From an uncultured Lysobacteraceae bacterium (GTDB lineage: Bacteria; Pseudomonadota; Gammaproteobacteria; Xanthomonadales; Xanthomonadaceae), in the NCBI GenBank assembly GCA_946886995.1, contig CAMPJU010000069.1:1-6789 (forward strand): 6,789 nt of DNA. Reading direction: 5' to 3'. This document shows positions 1 through 6,437 of the stretch, in pieces. The translations under genes and the position numbers were made by a program. Position 1 is the stretch's first letter; every line of letters begins with the position of its first letter. The notes under the pieces are model-generated. The model saw only the letters and a list, made by a program, of their open reading frames with translations, did not search any database and was not told where the DNA came from.

Positions 1-634
1 CGCCCGGGTCGTGCGCATCGGCGTCGCGTCCGTTGCCGTCGCCGGCGACGCGGCTGTTGCTGATGAAGTCGTAGCCCTGCAGCAGGTTCGCGCCGAGGTC
101 GGTGTGGTCCGCGTAGCCGGTGTCGAGCACCGCGACGACCACGCCCGAACCGCTGGTGGTGTTCCAGGCCTGGTCGGCCCTGATGCCGCCCGCGCCCGAC
201 TGCATGCCCCACAGGTACGTGCCGTAATGGGTGTCGTTGGGCGTCATCAGCGGCTTCATGATCCGGTCGACCTCGACGTACACGACGTCCGGGTCGGCGG
301 CGATCTGGCGCATCACGCTCTCCGCTTCCACGCGGTCCAGCGGCCGGTTCGCCCGAACGACGGTGCCCCCGACGGACAGGGTGCGCAGGCGGTCCAGCCC
401 GACGGCCTTGCCGGCGGCGTTGGCGGCCCCCGCCAGGTTCTTCTGCTGCGCGGCGGCGTCGGTGCCGTCGCGGTACTTGACGATGAACTGGTCAAAGCTG
501 GCCTGGTCGGCCGATCGCAGGCCCGTGGTGTCCACGCGGCCGGCGGCGGCGACGGAACCCGAGACACCCGCGGTGAGCGCGACGGCAACGGCAGCGGCCA
601 GTGCGCGCTGATGCAACTTGTTCGACTTCGACAT
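1..634 (-). CDS. Secreted subtilisin-like (S8) serine protease, N-terminal part
   Basis: The first 211 codons of an open frame that runs off the left edge. Translation from the ATG at 634 gives a signal peptide: basic MSKSNKLHQR, then a hydrophobic Ala/Val/Leu stretch to about residue 31 ending in AAA. Residues about 47-127 resemble an inhibitor-I9 propeptide (FIVKYRDG near 50, then VYVEVDRIMKP at 118-128). The mature start region PNDTHYGTYLWGM follows (132-144). The catalytic-Asp motif VAVLDTGYADH lies at 167-177, with D171 as the likely nucleophile-triad Asp. The Asp/Gly-rich DGNGRDADAHDPG segment that follows is usual in proteobacterial secreted S8 proteases. The His and Ser motifs must lie outside the window. 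By family knowledge such enzymes are exported by Sec as zymogens and degrade extracellular protein. The start is supported by AAGGGG upstream and by the signal peptide. The family call is firm; substrate and exact name are unknown. Confidence 0.93.
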   Translation of the reverse strand, partial: MSKSNKLHQRALAAAVAVALTAGVSGSVAAAGRVDTTGLRSADQASFDQFIVKYRDGTDAAAQQKNLAGAANAAGKAVGLDRLRTLSVGGTVVRANRPLDRVEAESVMRQIAADPDVVYVEVDRIMKPLMTPNDTHYGTYLWGMQSGAGGIRADQAWNTTSGSGVVVAVLDTGYADHTDLGANLLQGYDFISNSRVAGDGNGRDADAHDPG

Positions 635-644
635 CGGGATTCAA

Positions 645-650
645 CCCCTT
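645..650 (-). promoter_or_regulatory. Shine-Dalgarno site of the S8 protease
   Basis: On the minus strand AAGGGG lies 10 bases before the ATG at 634. It is a fair purine-rich ribosome-binding site. It supports this start, which also begins a well-formed signal peptide. Confidence 0.6.
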
Positions 651-670
651 GGCAAATGGGAAAAGTCGGT

Positions 671-695
671 TTGCACGGCAATCGTTGCCCTGCAA
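671..695. promoter_or_regulatory. 25-bp interrupted palindrome upstream of the protease
   Basis: The plus strand reads TTGCAcGGCAA, then TCG, then TTGCCcTGCAA. The two 11-base arms pair at 10 of 11 positions around a 3-base centre; the only mismatch is C opposite C at 676/690. The inner five pairs (677-681 with 685-689) and the outer five (671-675 with 691-695) are perfect. It sits 36 bases before the protease ATG. Seen: the dyad. Inferred: either an operator for a dimeric regulator of the protease, or a leader hairpin in its mRNA. I do not recognise it as a known regulator's consensus. Confidence 0.45.
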
Positions 696-972
696 TCGGT
701 ACCACGTGGCCGGGACGCCCCGGTCCGTTCCGACGTTAGGCAGAAAAATCCGCCAGTCACAAGCGGTTCATCCTTAACGATTCACGCAGCGACTCCCGCG
801 TCCCGGCACCGACGTTCTTCGCCGGGAAAAAACGCGACGACCCGGAAACCGGATGCGTCCGGAACGCTCGCCCGGGGCGTGGCGAAAACGAGACGGCCGT
901 CGCGTTCATTGTTGCGGAGCCACATGCGACCGCGCGAAACCCCGGCCGTGGAGCCCGCCGGACCCCGTCCCC

Positions 973-978
973 TACACT
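973..978 (+). promoter_or_regulatory. Possible mutS -10 box (TACACT)
   Basis: TACACT matches the sigma-70 -10 consensus at four of six positions. It ends nine bases before the mutS ATG at 988, so a start site 6-9 bases downstream would give a transcript with almost no leader. No clear TTGACA-like -35 box is seen 16-18 bases upstream. There is also no Shine-Dalgarno sequence before this ATG, which fits a leaderless message. This is a weak prediction. Confidence 0.3.
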
Positions 979-987
979 GGTCGCTGG

Positions 988-3591
988 ATGAGCGCAGACC
1001 CGACCCCCGCCCACACCCCGCTCATGAAGCAGTTCTTCGCCGCCAAGGCGGAGCACCCGGACATCCTGCTGTTCTTCCGGATGGGCGACTTCTACGAACT
1101 GTTCTACGACGACGCGCGCAAGGCCGCCCGCCTGCTCGACATCACACTGACCCAGCGCGGGAGCTCGGCCGGACAGCCGATCCCGATGGCGGGCGTCCCG
1201 GTCCACGCGTACGAGGGGTACCTGGCGCGCCTGGTGGCCCTGGGCGAATCGGTGGCCATCTGCGAGCAGATCGGGGATCCCGCGGCCAGCAAGGGCCTGG
1301 TGGAACGCAGGGTCGTGCGCATCGTGACGCCGGGGACCGTCACCGACGAAGCATTGCTGGAGGAGCGCCGCGACACGCTGTTGCTGGCGGTGGCGCGCGG
1401 GCGGCAGGGCTTCGGGCTGGCCTGGGTCGACCTGTCGGCGGGCCGCTTCCTGGCGAACGAGGTCTTGACCGAGGATGCACTGGAAGCGGAACTGGCCCGA
1501 CTGGAACCGGCCGAAGTCCTGTCCGCGGACGAGGACGGCGCCCCGGCCTGCCTGCGGTCACGCACGGGCCTGCGCCGGCGACCGCCCTGGCTGTTCGATC
1601 CGGACAGCGGGCGGCGGCAACTGCAGCAGTTCTTCGGCGTGCACGACCTCACCGGCTTCGGGCTGGCCGACCTGCCGCTGGCGACGGCCGCGGCGGGCGC
1701 GCTGCTCGGGTATGTCGAGGAGACGCAGAAGCAACGGCTGCCCCACCTCACCGGCATCGCGGTGGAGGCGGCGGACGGCGCGATCGCGATGAACGCCGCG
1801 ACGCGCCGGCACCTCGAGCTCGACTCGCGGGTCGACGGCGACGTGCGCAACACCCTGCTGGGCGTGCTCGATTCGACGATCACCCCGATGGGCGGGCGCC
1901 TGCTGCGGCGCTGGCTGCACCGGCCCTTGCGCGACCGGCGCGTGCTGGGCGAGCGGCACCACGCGGTCGACATGCTGGCGCGCAGCGGGACCGAAGCGGA
2001 CCTGCGCGAACGCTTCCGGGCGCTCGGCGACCTGGAGCGGATCCTGTCGCGCGTGGCGCTGCGCAGTGCGCGCCCGCGGGACCTCTCGACGCTGCGCGAC
2101 GGGCTGGCGCTGCTGCCGGACGTGCGGACGATGCTGGCGCCGGTCGATTCGCCCCGGCTGCAGGCGCTGGCCGGCTCGCTCGGCGAACACGATGCGCTGG
2201 CGGAACTGCTGGCGCGCGCGATCGTGGCGCAGCCGCCAGTGCTGGCGCGCGATGGCGGCGTGTTCGCCGAAGGCTTCGATGCAGAGCTCGACGAGCTGCG
2301 CACGCTGTCGACGGACGCGGACCGGTTCCTGGTCGAACTGGAGGCGCGCGAGCGCGAGGCGACCGGCGTGGCATCGCTGAAGGTCGGCTACAACCGCGTC
2401 CACGGGTACTTCATCGAGATCGGCAAGGCGCAGGCCGCGAAGGCCCCGGCGCACTACACGCGGCGGCAGACGCTGACCGGCGCCGAGCGCTACATCACCG
2501 AGGAACTGAAGGCCTTCGAGGACAAGGTGCTGTCGGCCCGCGACCGTTCGCTGGCGCGCGAGAAGCAGTTGTACGAGGAGCTGCTGGACACGCTGGGCGG
2601 GCAGCTGGCGCCGTTGCGCACGTGCGCGGCCGCGCTCGCCGAGCTGGACGTGCTCGCCTGCTTCGCGGAACGGGCGCAGGCGCTGGACTGGTCGCGGCCG
2701 GAGCTGTCGCCGCATCCCGGATTGCGCATCGAGCGCGGGCGACATCCGGTGGTCGAGGCGGTCCGCGCGGAACCGTTCGCGCCGAACGACCTCGTGCTGG
2801 ATTGCGCACCGGACCACGTCGGCCGGCGGATGCTGGTGATCACCGGCCCGAACATGGGCGGCAAGTCGACCTACATGCGGCAGAACGCGTTGATCGTGCT
2901 GCTGGCGTACATCGGCAGCTTCGTGCCGGCGGCCAGCGCGACCATCGGGCCGATCGACCGCATCCTGACCCGCATCGGCGCCGGCGACGACCTGGCGCGC
3001 GGGCAGTCGACCTTCATGGTCGAGATGGCCGAGACCAGCTACATCCTCCACCACGCGACGGATGCGTCGCTGGTGCTGATGGACGAGATCGGCCGCGGCA
3101 CCTCGACCTACGACGGCCTGGCGCTGGCCGATGCGTGCGCGCGGCACCTCGCGTCGGTCAACCGCAGCTACACGCTGTTCGCCACGCACTACTTCGAACT
3201 GACCACGCTGGCCGAACCCGGCAGCGGCATCGCCAACGTGCACCTGGATGCCGTCGAACACCGCGGCCAGGACGGCAGCGAGTCACTGGTGTTCATGCAT
3301 GCGGTCAAGGACGGGCCCGCCGACCGCAGCTTCGGCCTGCAGGTCGCCGCGCTCGCCGGCCTGCCGAAGCAGGTGGTGCGGCGTGCACGGGCGCGGCTGG
3401 CGGAACTGGAACAACAGGGTCGCGATGCGCCGAGGGGCACGATGGATGCGGCCGAACTGGACGCACCGAAGCAGATCGGCCTGTTCGCGCCGAACCATGC
3501 GGCGATCGAGGCGCTGGCGGCGCTCGACCCGGACGAGCTGACGCCGAAGCAGGCCCTCGAGGCGCTGTACCGGCTGAAGTCCCTGGGCTGA
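988..3591 (+). CDS. mutS: DNA mismatch repair protein MutS
   Basis: A complete 867-residue MutS (E. coli: 853), the cytoplasmic mismatch-recognition ATPase that recruits MutL. The N-terminal mismatch-binding domain carries the Phe-X-Glu motif in GDFYELF (F35, E37). The connector, core and clamp domains follow up to about residue 560. The ATPase domain has the Walker A motif GPNMGGKST (620-628, K626), Walker [17 protein letters not shown] (D699, E700) and ATHYFEL just after. QIGLF at 829-833 fits the beta-sliding-clamp-binding pentapeptide, and the C-terminus [17 protein letters not shown] matches the family's short oligomerisation tail. All key residues are present, so it should be functional. 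The ATG at 988 is chosen because [16 protein letters not shown] aligns with the E. coli N-terminus; the frame stays open upstream to 853, but that part is not MutS-like. It stands alone on its strand, with no mutL or recA nearby in the window. Confidence 0.99.
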   Translation: MSADPTPAHTPLMKQFFAAKAEHPDILLFFRMGDFYELFYDDARKAARLLDITLTQRGSSAGQPIPMAGVPVHAYEGYLARLVALGESVAICEQIGDPAASKGLVERRVVRIVTPGTVTDEALLEERRDTLLLAVARGRQGFGLAWVDLSAGRFLANEVLTEDALEAELARLEPAEVLSADEDGAPACLRSRTGLRRRPPWLFDPDSGRRQLQQFFGVHDLTGFGLADLPLATAAAGALLGYVEETQKQRLPHLTGIAVEAADGAIAMNAATRRHLELDSRVDGDVRNTLLGVLDSTITPMGGRLLRRWLHRPLRDRRVLGERHHAVDMLARSGTEADLRERFRALGDLERILSRVALRSARPRDLSTLRDGLALLPDVRTMLAPVDSPRLQALAGSLGEHDALAELLARAIVAQPPVLARDGGVFAEGFDAELDELRTLSTDADRFLVELEAREREATGVASLKVGYNRVHGYFIEIGKAQAAKAPAHYTRRQTLTGAERYITEELKAFEDKVLSARDRSLAREKQLYEELLDTLGGQLAPLRTCAAALAELDVLACFAERAQALDWSRPELSPHPGLRIERGRHPVVEAVRAEPFAPNDLVLDCAPDHVGRRMLVITGPNMGGKSTYMRQNALIVLLAYIGSFVPAASATIGPIDRILTRIGAGDDLARGQSTFMVEMAETSYILHHATDASLVLMDEIGRGTSTYDGLALADACARHLASVNRSYTLFATHYFELTTLAEPGSGIANVHLDAVEHRGQDGSESLVFMHAVKDGPADRSFGLQVAALAGLPKQVVRRARARLAELEQQGRDAPRGTMDAAELDAPKQIGLFAPNHAAIEALAALDPDELTPKQALEALYRLKSLG

Positions 3592-3598
3592 GGGAAGG

Positions 3599-3612
3599 CG
3601 CGCTACAGCGCG
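3599..3612. other. Short dyad at the mutS/hslR convergent junction
   Basis: CGCGCT-AC-AGCGCG is a perfect 6-bp inverted repeat; as RNA the loop would need to open to about four bases. It begins eight bases after the mutS stop and overlaps the hslR stop codon (3603-3605). There is no T tract on either side. It may slow or end transcription from both sides, but it is too short to call a real terminator. Confidence 0.25.
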
Positions 3613-4007
3613 TCGATGTCGCCGAGGGCACGGATCAGCCGCCTCGCCCGCTTGTCCGGTTTCCCGTCCGGCGCGCGATAGCCCGCGCGCTCGGCGGCGC
3701 GGGTCGCGCGCAACGCTTCGCGCGCCTTGCGCGAGGCTTCGGACTCTTCGTACAGCGTGCGCGCGACCGTCGCCGGCCCCCTGCTGTCGCTGAGGCCGCG
3801 CACCTCCACCTCGAACACTTCTCCGGCCTTGTCGATGCGCAGCGTGTCGCCGATCCGCACCTGGCGTGCCGGCTTGGCGCGCTGGCCGCCGACGTCGATC
3901 TTGCCGGTCTCGACCGCCTGCCGGGCGAGGCTGCGTGTCTTGTGGAAACGGGCGGCCCAGAGCCACACGTCGAGGCGCACGCCGGTGGTGGGCATTTCAG
4001 CGGGCAT
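3603..4007 (-). CDS. hslR: Heat shock protein 15 (S4-domain RNA-binding protein)
   Basis: A 134-residue protein, close to E. coli Hsp15 in length (133). The S4 RNA-binding domain spans about residues 10-58, with VRLDVWLWAARFHKTRSLAR at 10-29 and GQRAKPARQVRIGD at 41-54 matching Hsp15. The C-terminal part is highly basic (KPDKRARRLIR), fitting RNA contact. Hsp15 is known to bind stalled, dissociated 50S subunits carrying peptidyl-tRNA and help recycle them; that role is assigned here by family. V14 stands where E. coli has Lys in LDKWLWAARF. The ATG at 4007 is chosen over the one at 3995: AGGA lies 10 bases before it and the resulting N-terminus matches Hsp15 length. This start overlaps the end of the upstream hydrolase gene by 11 bases, suggesting translational coupling. 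It converges on mutS with 11 bases between the stop codons. Confidence 0.92.
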   Translation of the reverse strand: MPAEMPTTGVRLDVWLWAARFHKTRSLARQAVETGKIDVGGQRAKPARQVRIGDTLRIDKAGEVFEVEVRGLSDSRGPATVARTLYEESEASRKAREALRATRAAERAGYRAPDGKPDKRARRLIRALGDIDAL

Positions 4008-5067
4008 CGCGCGGAGTTCCTGCCTGGCCGCCCCGCAGTTCCGCGAGGCGCCGCGCTAGCTCCACGCTGCGTGGCGCGGCGAGGCCACCCCAGCGCAGGT
4101 CGAGTGCTGCCAGTCGATCGCCGGCCGCGTCGATGTCGCCACGTCCGGCCAGCGCTTCGACTTCGGCGAGTGCAGCGTCGACCGCACCCTGTAGTTGCGA
4201 ACGGCAACTGGCCAAGCGCGCCGCGGGAGCCGCTGCGACGATTGCATCCAGCGGGTCCAGGTGATCCAGCGCCTTCGCGAAATGGCGCCGGTCGGGCGGC
4301 GCGTGCTCGGCATGCGACATCGAAACGCCATGGAGGCCTTCGATGCAGTGCGCGGCCATCGATGCGCGGCTGATGCCTGCCATGCGCCGGTTGGCGAGGT
4401 CGCGTGTGCCGGTCACCCAGACCAGCCGGCCACGTTCCTGCAGGAGCGCCATCAGGTCGGCCGGCGGCGGCGACATCGCCGCGCCACCGAGCGGGTCGCT
4501 GCCGGCGGCGAGCATGGCCCCGCGGAACACGTCCGGGAAGCCGACGGCAAGGCGCAACGCCGCGCGCGCACCGCCGGAGAAGCCACCTGCGTACACCCGC
4601 GAGGGATCGATGTCGTGCAACCGCATGAGGTTGTGCGCCGCGTGCAGCGCCAGCGGCAGCCGCCGTTCCAGCGTGCCCTGGTTGTTGCCGCCGCGGCGCG
4701 CGGACACCAGGATCATGCCGTGGCGGTCGAGTGCCTCGCGCCACGCATGCGGCGCCGGATGGCGCCCGTGGGGCGAGATCCAGACCAGCAGCGCGTAGCG
4801 TCCCCCGGGCGGCGGCGTGCGCGGCAGGTAGACGTCGAACCGTTCCCGCGACACGTCCACGGCCTGTTCCGGCAGGACGACATCGCTCGACGCGAGATAG
4901 CGTTGCAGGCGATCGAAGGTGATGGGCGTCTGCGTCCGCCGCGCCAGCTCGTTCGACGTGGCCAGCGGCGATGATTCCGCGAAGGCCGTGCCCGGGTCGC
5001 CGACCGCCGCGGCCGGTCCGCCGGCCAGCAGCAGGCAGGGGATCACGAGCAGCAGCGACCGGGACAT
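3997..5067 (-). CDS. Exported alpha/beta-hydrolase, esterase/PHB-depolymerase-like
   Basis: A 356-residue protein. Residues 1-21 (MSRSLLLVIPCLLLAGGPAAA) form a signal peptide. C11 is not in a proper lipobox, so signal peptidase I cleavage after AAA is more likely than a lipoprotein. The catalytic core runs from about 75 to 270. YALLVWISPHGRHP (91-104) looks like the first strand and oxyanion region. GGFSGGARAAL (161-171) is a G-X-S-X-G nucleophile elbow with S164. VTGTRDLANRR (218-228) offers D223 as the acid, and the His is probably H252, H255 or H262 in the segment after GVSMSH. Residues about 284-345 are predicted Ala/Leu-rich helices outside the usual fold. The mature protein has only two cysteines, C241 and C288. 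Substrate is unknown: this family includes PHB depolymerases, feruloyl and acetyl-xylan esterases and phospholipase-like enzymes. The ATG at 5067 is set by the signal peptide; no good ribosome-binding site is seen. The gene overlaps hslR and starts just after the rplS terminator. Confidence 0.8.
   Translation of the reverse strand: MSRSLLLVIPCLLLAGGPAAAVGDPGTAFAESSPLATSNELARRTQTPITFDRLQRYLASSDVVLPEQAVDVSRERFDVYLPRTPPPGGRYALLVWISPHGRHPAPHAWREALDRHGMILVSARRGGNNQGTLERRLPLALHAAHNLMRLHDIDPSRVYAGGFSGGARAALRLAVGFPDVFRGAMLAAGSDPLGGAAMSPPPADLMALLQERGRLVWVTGTRDLANRRMAGISRASMAAHCIEGLHGVSMSHAEHAPPDRRHFAKALDHLDPLDAIVAAAPAARLASCRSQLQGAVDAALAEVEALAGRGDIDAAGDRLAALDLRWGGLAAPRSVELARRLAELRGGQAGTPRDAR
4018..4022 (-). 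promoter_or_regulatory. Ribosome-binding site deciding the hslR start
   Basis: CAGGA on the minus strand ends 10 bases before the ATG at 4007 and lies inside the end of the upstream hydrolase gene. The alternative ATG at 3995 has no purine-rich sequence at a useful distance. The spacing is a little long. Confidence 0.4.
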
Positions 5068-5093
5068 GCGCCAATGCTGGCACGCCTTCGCTG

Positions 5094-5124
5094 AAACGAA
5101 AACGGCCGCCCCGAAGGCGGCCGT
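5094..5124 (-). terminator. Intrinsic terminator after rplS
   Basis: On the minus strand a perfect 9-bp GC-rich stem (ACGGCCGCC / GGCGGCCGT, positions 5124-5116 with 5110-5102) closes a TTCGG loop, and is followed directly by TTTTCGTTT. The TTCG in the loop could also form a very stable C(UUCG)G tetraloop. This is a textbook rho-independent terminator for the rimM-trmD-rplS operon, 41 bases after the rplS stop. It lies only 26 bases before the hydrolase ATG, so that gene's leader either contains it or starts within it. Confidence 0.85.
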
Positions 5125-5135
5125 CGTCACTGCAG

Positions 5136-5154
5136 GCCGGGCGCGACGCCCGGC
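5136..5154 (-). other. Second hairpin between the rplS stop and the terminator
   Basis: A perfect 8-bp stem, GCCGGGCG / CGCCCGGC (5136-5143 with 5147-5154), with a 3-base loop. It starts 10 bases after the rplS stop and has no T tract. It could protect the 3' end of the operon mRNA or reinforce termination together with the hairpin at 5102-5124. Confidence 0.5.
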
Positions 5155-5164
5155 GTGCGAGGCG

Positions 5165-5572
5165 TCATTCCGCGGCTGCGGCCGCGGCTTCCGCCTTGGC
5201 GCGGGCGTTGCCGGCCAGGTCTTCCTTGATGCGCGCCTTCTTGCCTTCCAGGCCACGCAGGTAGTACAGCTTGCCGGCGCGGACCTTGCCGCGGCGCTTC
5301 ACCTCGACCGAGTCGATCGTGGCGCTGTGGGTCTGGAAGACGCGCTCGACGCCGAAGCCGTGCGAGATCTTGCGGACGGTGAACGCGGAGTTGAGGCCGC
5401 CTTCCTTGCGGGCGATGACCACGCCTTCATAGGCCTGGATGCGCTCGCGGTTGCCTTCCTTGACCTTGACGTTGACGACGACGGTGTCGCCCGGGCCGAA
5501 GGCGGGCAGCTCGCGCGTGATCTGCGCGGCTTCGAATTCCTGGACGAGGGTGTGGATCGAGGGCTTGTTCAT
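5165..5572 (-). CDS. rplS: 50S ribosomal protein L19
   Basis: A 135-residue L19, a 50S protein located at the 30S-50S interface. Family signatures are clear: [20 protein letters not shown] (25-44), [20 protein letters not shown] (46-65), [18 protein letters not shown] (66-83), [19 protein letters not shown] (88-106) and KKARIKEDL (111-119). E. coli L19 ends about here at 115 residues; this protein adds about 16 residues of Ala/Lys/Glu tail ([15 protein letters not shown]). The ATG at 5572 begins [17 protein letters not shown], which fits the family start, and AGG lies seven bases upstream. The open frame extends to 5698 without L19 similarity. It is last in the rimM-trmD-rplS operon, 97 bases after trmD, and is followed by a strong terminator. 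A possible promoter of its own overlaps the trmD stop. Confidence 0.98.
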   Translation of the reverse strand: MNKPSIHTLVQEFEAAQITRELPAFGPGDTVVVNVKVKEGNRERIQAYEGVVIARKEGGLNSAFTVRKISHGFGVERVFQTHSATIDSVEVKRRGKVRAGKLYYLRGLEGKKARIKEDLAGNARAKAEAAAAAAE

Positions 5573-5668
5573 GGGGACGCCTGTGTGGCTTGCCTGTTGG
5601 TGTGGTTGTGGCGCGAGTGCACGTGGACCCGCGTCCTGGCATGGATGGAGCGTGAAGCGAAGCCGGGC

Positions 5669-5697
5669 ATTATAGCGTGTCGTCGGCGGGACCGCCA
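5669..5697 (-). promoter_or_regulatory. Possible internal promoter for rplS (perfect TATAAT)
   Basis: The minus strand has a consensus -10 box, TATAAT, at 5674-5669. Its bases include the TAA stop codon of trmD (5672-5670). Downstream comes a GC-rich discriminator (GCCCGGC), which in E. coli is typical of promoters turned down by ppGpp. The -35 candidate at 17-base spacing, TGGCGG (5697-5692), is poor. A start near 5662 would give rplS a leader of about 90 bases. The -10 box is directly visible; promoter activity is inferred. Confidence 0.45.
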
Positions 5698-6437
5698 CGG
5701 TCGCCCTGCTCGCGCCGGAAGGCGTCCAGCAGCGCCTCGTCCGCAGGGGACAGCTCCACGGCGGCCAGCAGGTCCGGGCGCCGCAGCCAGGTCCGGCCCA
5801 GCGCCTGCTGCCGGCGCCAGCGGGCGATCTCGGCGTGGTTGCCGGAGAGCAGCACCGCGGGGACGTCGCCCAGCGGGTGGCCCACCGGCTTCGTGAAATG
5901 GGGGCAATCCAGCAGGCCGTCCTCGAAGCTGTCCTGCGCCGCCGACTCCGCGTCGTTCAGGGCGCCGGGCTGGAGCCTGGCCACGGAATCGACCACCACC
6001 GCCGCCGCCGGCTCCCCGCCCGAGAGCACGTAGTCGCCGATCGACAGTTCCTCGTCGACCTCGGCCGCCAGCAGGCGTTCGTCCACCCCCTCGTAGCGGC
6101 CGCACAGCAGCACCAGGCGCTCGCGGCCGGCCAACTCCCGCACCTTCGCCTGGTCCAGCCGCCGGCCCTGCGGGCTCAGGTAGATCACGCGCGCGGGCGC
6201 CGGGTCCGCCTTGCGCACTTCGGCCAGGCAGGCCAGCAACGGCTCGAGCATCATCACCATGCCGGGGCCACCGCCGAACGTCCGGTCGTCGACCTTGCGG
6301 TAATTGCCGGCGGCGTAGTCGCGCGGGTTCCAGCCGTGCATCGACAGCAGCCCGCGCTCGACCGCCCGCCCGGTCACGCCGAACGCCGCGCACTGCGCGA
6401 CGAACTCGGGGAACAGCGACACGACGTCGATGCGCAT
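5670..6437 (-). CDS. trmD: tRNA (guanine-N1-)-methyltransferase, m1G37
   Basis: A 255-residue TrmD, the same length as in E. coli. It is a cytoplasmic SPOUT-class enzyme that uses S-adenosylmethionine to methylate G37 next to the anticodon of tRNAs for Leu, Pro and Arg, preventing +1 frameshifting. Motifs in order: [11 protein letters not shown] (1-11), [14 protein letters not shown] (19-32), [14 protein letters not shown] (50-63), [12 protein letters not shown] (85-96), [12 protein letters not shown] (111-122), [14 protein letters not shown] (129-142), [11 protein letters not shown] (174-184), [20 protein letters not shown] (196-215). The segments around 85-142 form the trefoil knot that binds the cofactor. 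R154 and the catalytic D169 are both present. The ATG at 6437 shares its A with the rimM TGA stop, indicating translational coupling. The stop TAA lies inside the TATAAT at 5669-5674. Confidence 0.99.
   Translation of the reverse strand: MRIDVVSLFPEFVAQCAAFGVTGRAVERGLLSMHGWNPRDYAAGNYRKVDDRTFGGGPGMVMMLEPLLACLAEVRKADPAPARVIYLSPQGRRLDQAKVRELAGRERLVLLCGRYEGVDERLLAAEVDEELSIGDYVLSGGEPAAAVVVDSVARLQPGALNDAESAAQDSFEDGLLDCPHFTKPVGHPLGDVPAVLLSGNHAEIARWRRQQALGRTWLRRPDLLAAVELSPADEALLDAFRREQGDRGGPADDTL

Larger units (their letters stand above)
635..987. other. Divergent intergenic region between the protease and mutS
   Basis: These 353 bases separate two genes read outward. They hold the protease ribosome-binding site, the 25-bp dyad at 671-695 and a possible mutS -10 box at 973-978. 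The part around 735-850 is less GC-rich than the genes, with short A and T runs, as expected for promoter DNA. On the minus strand a TTGTGA at 756-761 could be a -35 box for the protease, but no good -10 follows at 16-18 bases. A 47-codon minus-strand frame (782-925) has no clear ribosome-binding site and I do not call it a gene. I see no RNA gene or mobile element here. Confidence 0.6.

Noticed and set aside
11..739. A 242-codon plus-strand frame antisense to the S8 protease
   Set aside because: The minus strand encodes a signal peptide, a propeptide and the catalytic Asp motif in the right order. The plus frame is its shadow and runs into the intergenic region.
745..761. A Clp/CRP-like site (TGTGA-N6-TCACA) before the protease
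   Set aside because: Only one half-site (TCACA at 756-760) is present. The other half reads AATCC, so the palindrome is missing.
853..987. A longer MutS N-terminus from the ATG at 853
   Set aside because: The added 45 residues are Arg/Pro-rich and unlike MutS, while the ATG at 988 gives the family's usual N-terminus and length.
1558..3261. A 567-codon open frame antisense to mutS
   Set aside because: Gln/Arg/Val-rich sequence with no motif. It is the complement of strongly conserved MutS codons, an effect of high third-position GC.
618..4373. A 1251-codon open frame on the plus strand running across mutS, hslR and part of the hydrolase
   Set aside because: It is a different frame from mutS, is Arg/Ala/Gly-rich with no recognisable domain, and crosses genes on both strands. 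Long stop-free frames are expected at this GC content.
4195..4974. A 259-codon plus-strand frame antisense to the hydrolase
   Set aside because: The minus frame has a signal peptide and a nucleophile elbow. The plus frame shows no domain and is a composition shadow.
5068..5256. A longer hydrolase from the ATG at 5256
   Set aside because: The extra 63 residues would run over the rplS end and through both hairpins, and would bury the signal peptide that begins at 5067.
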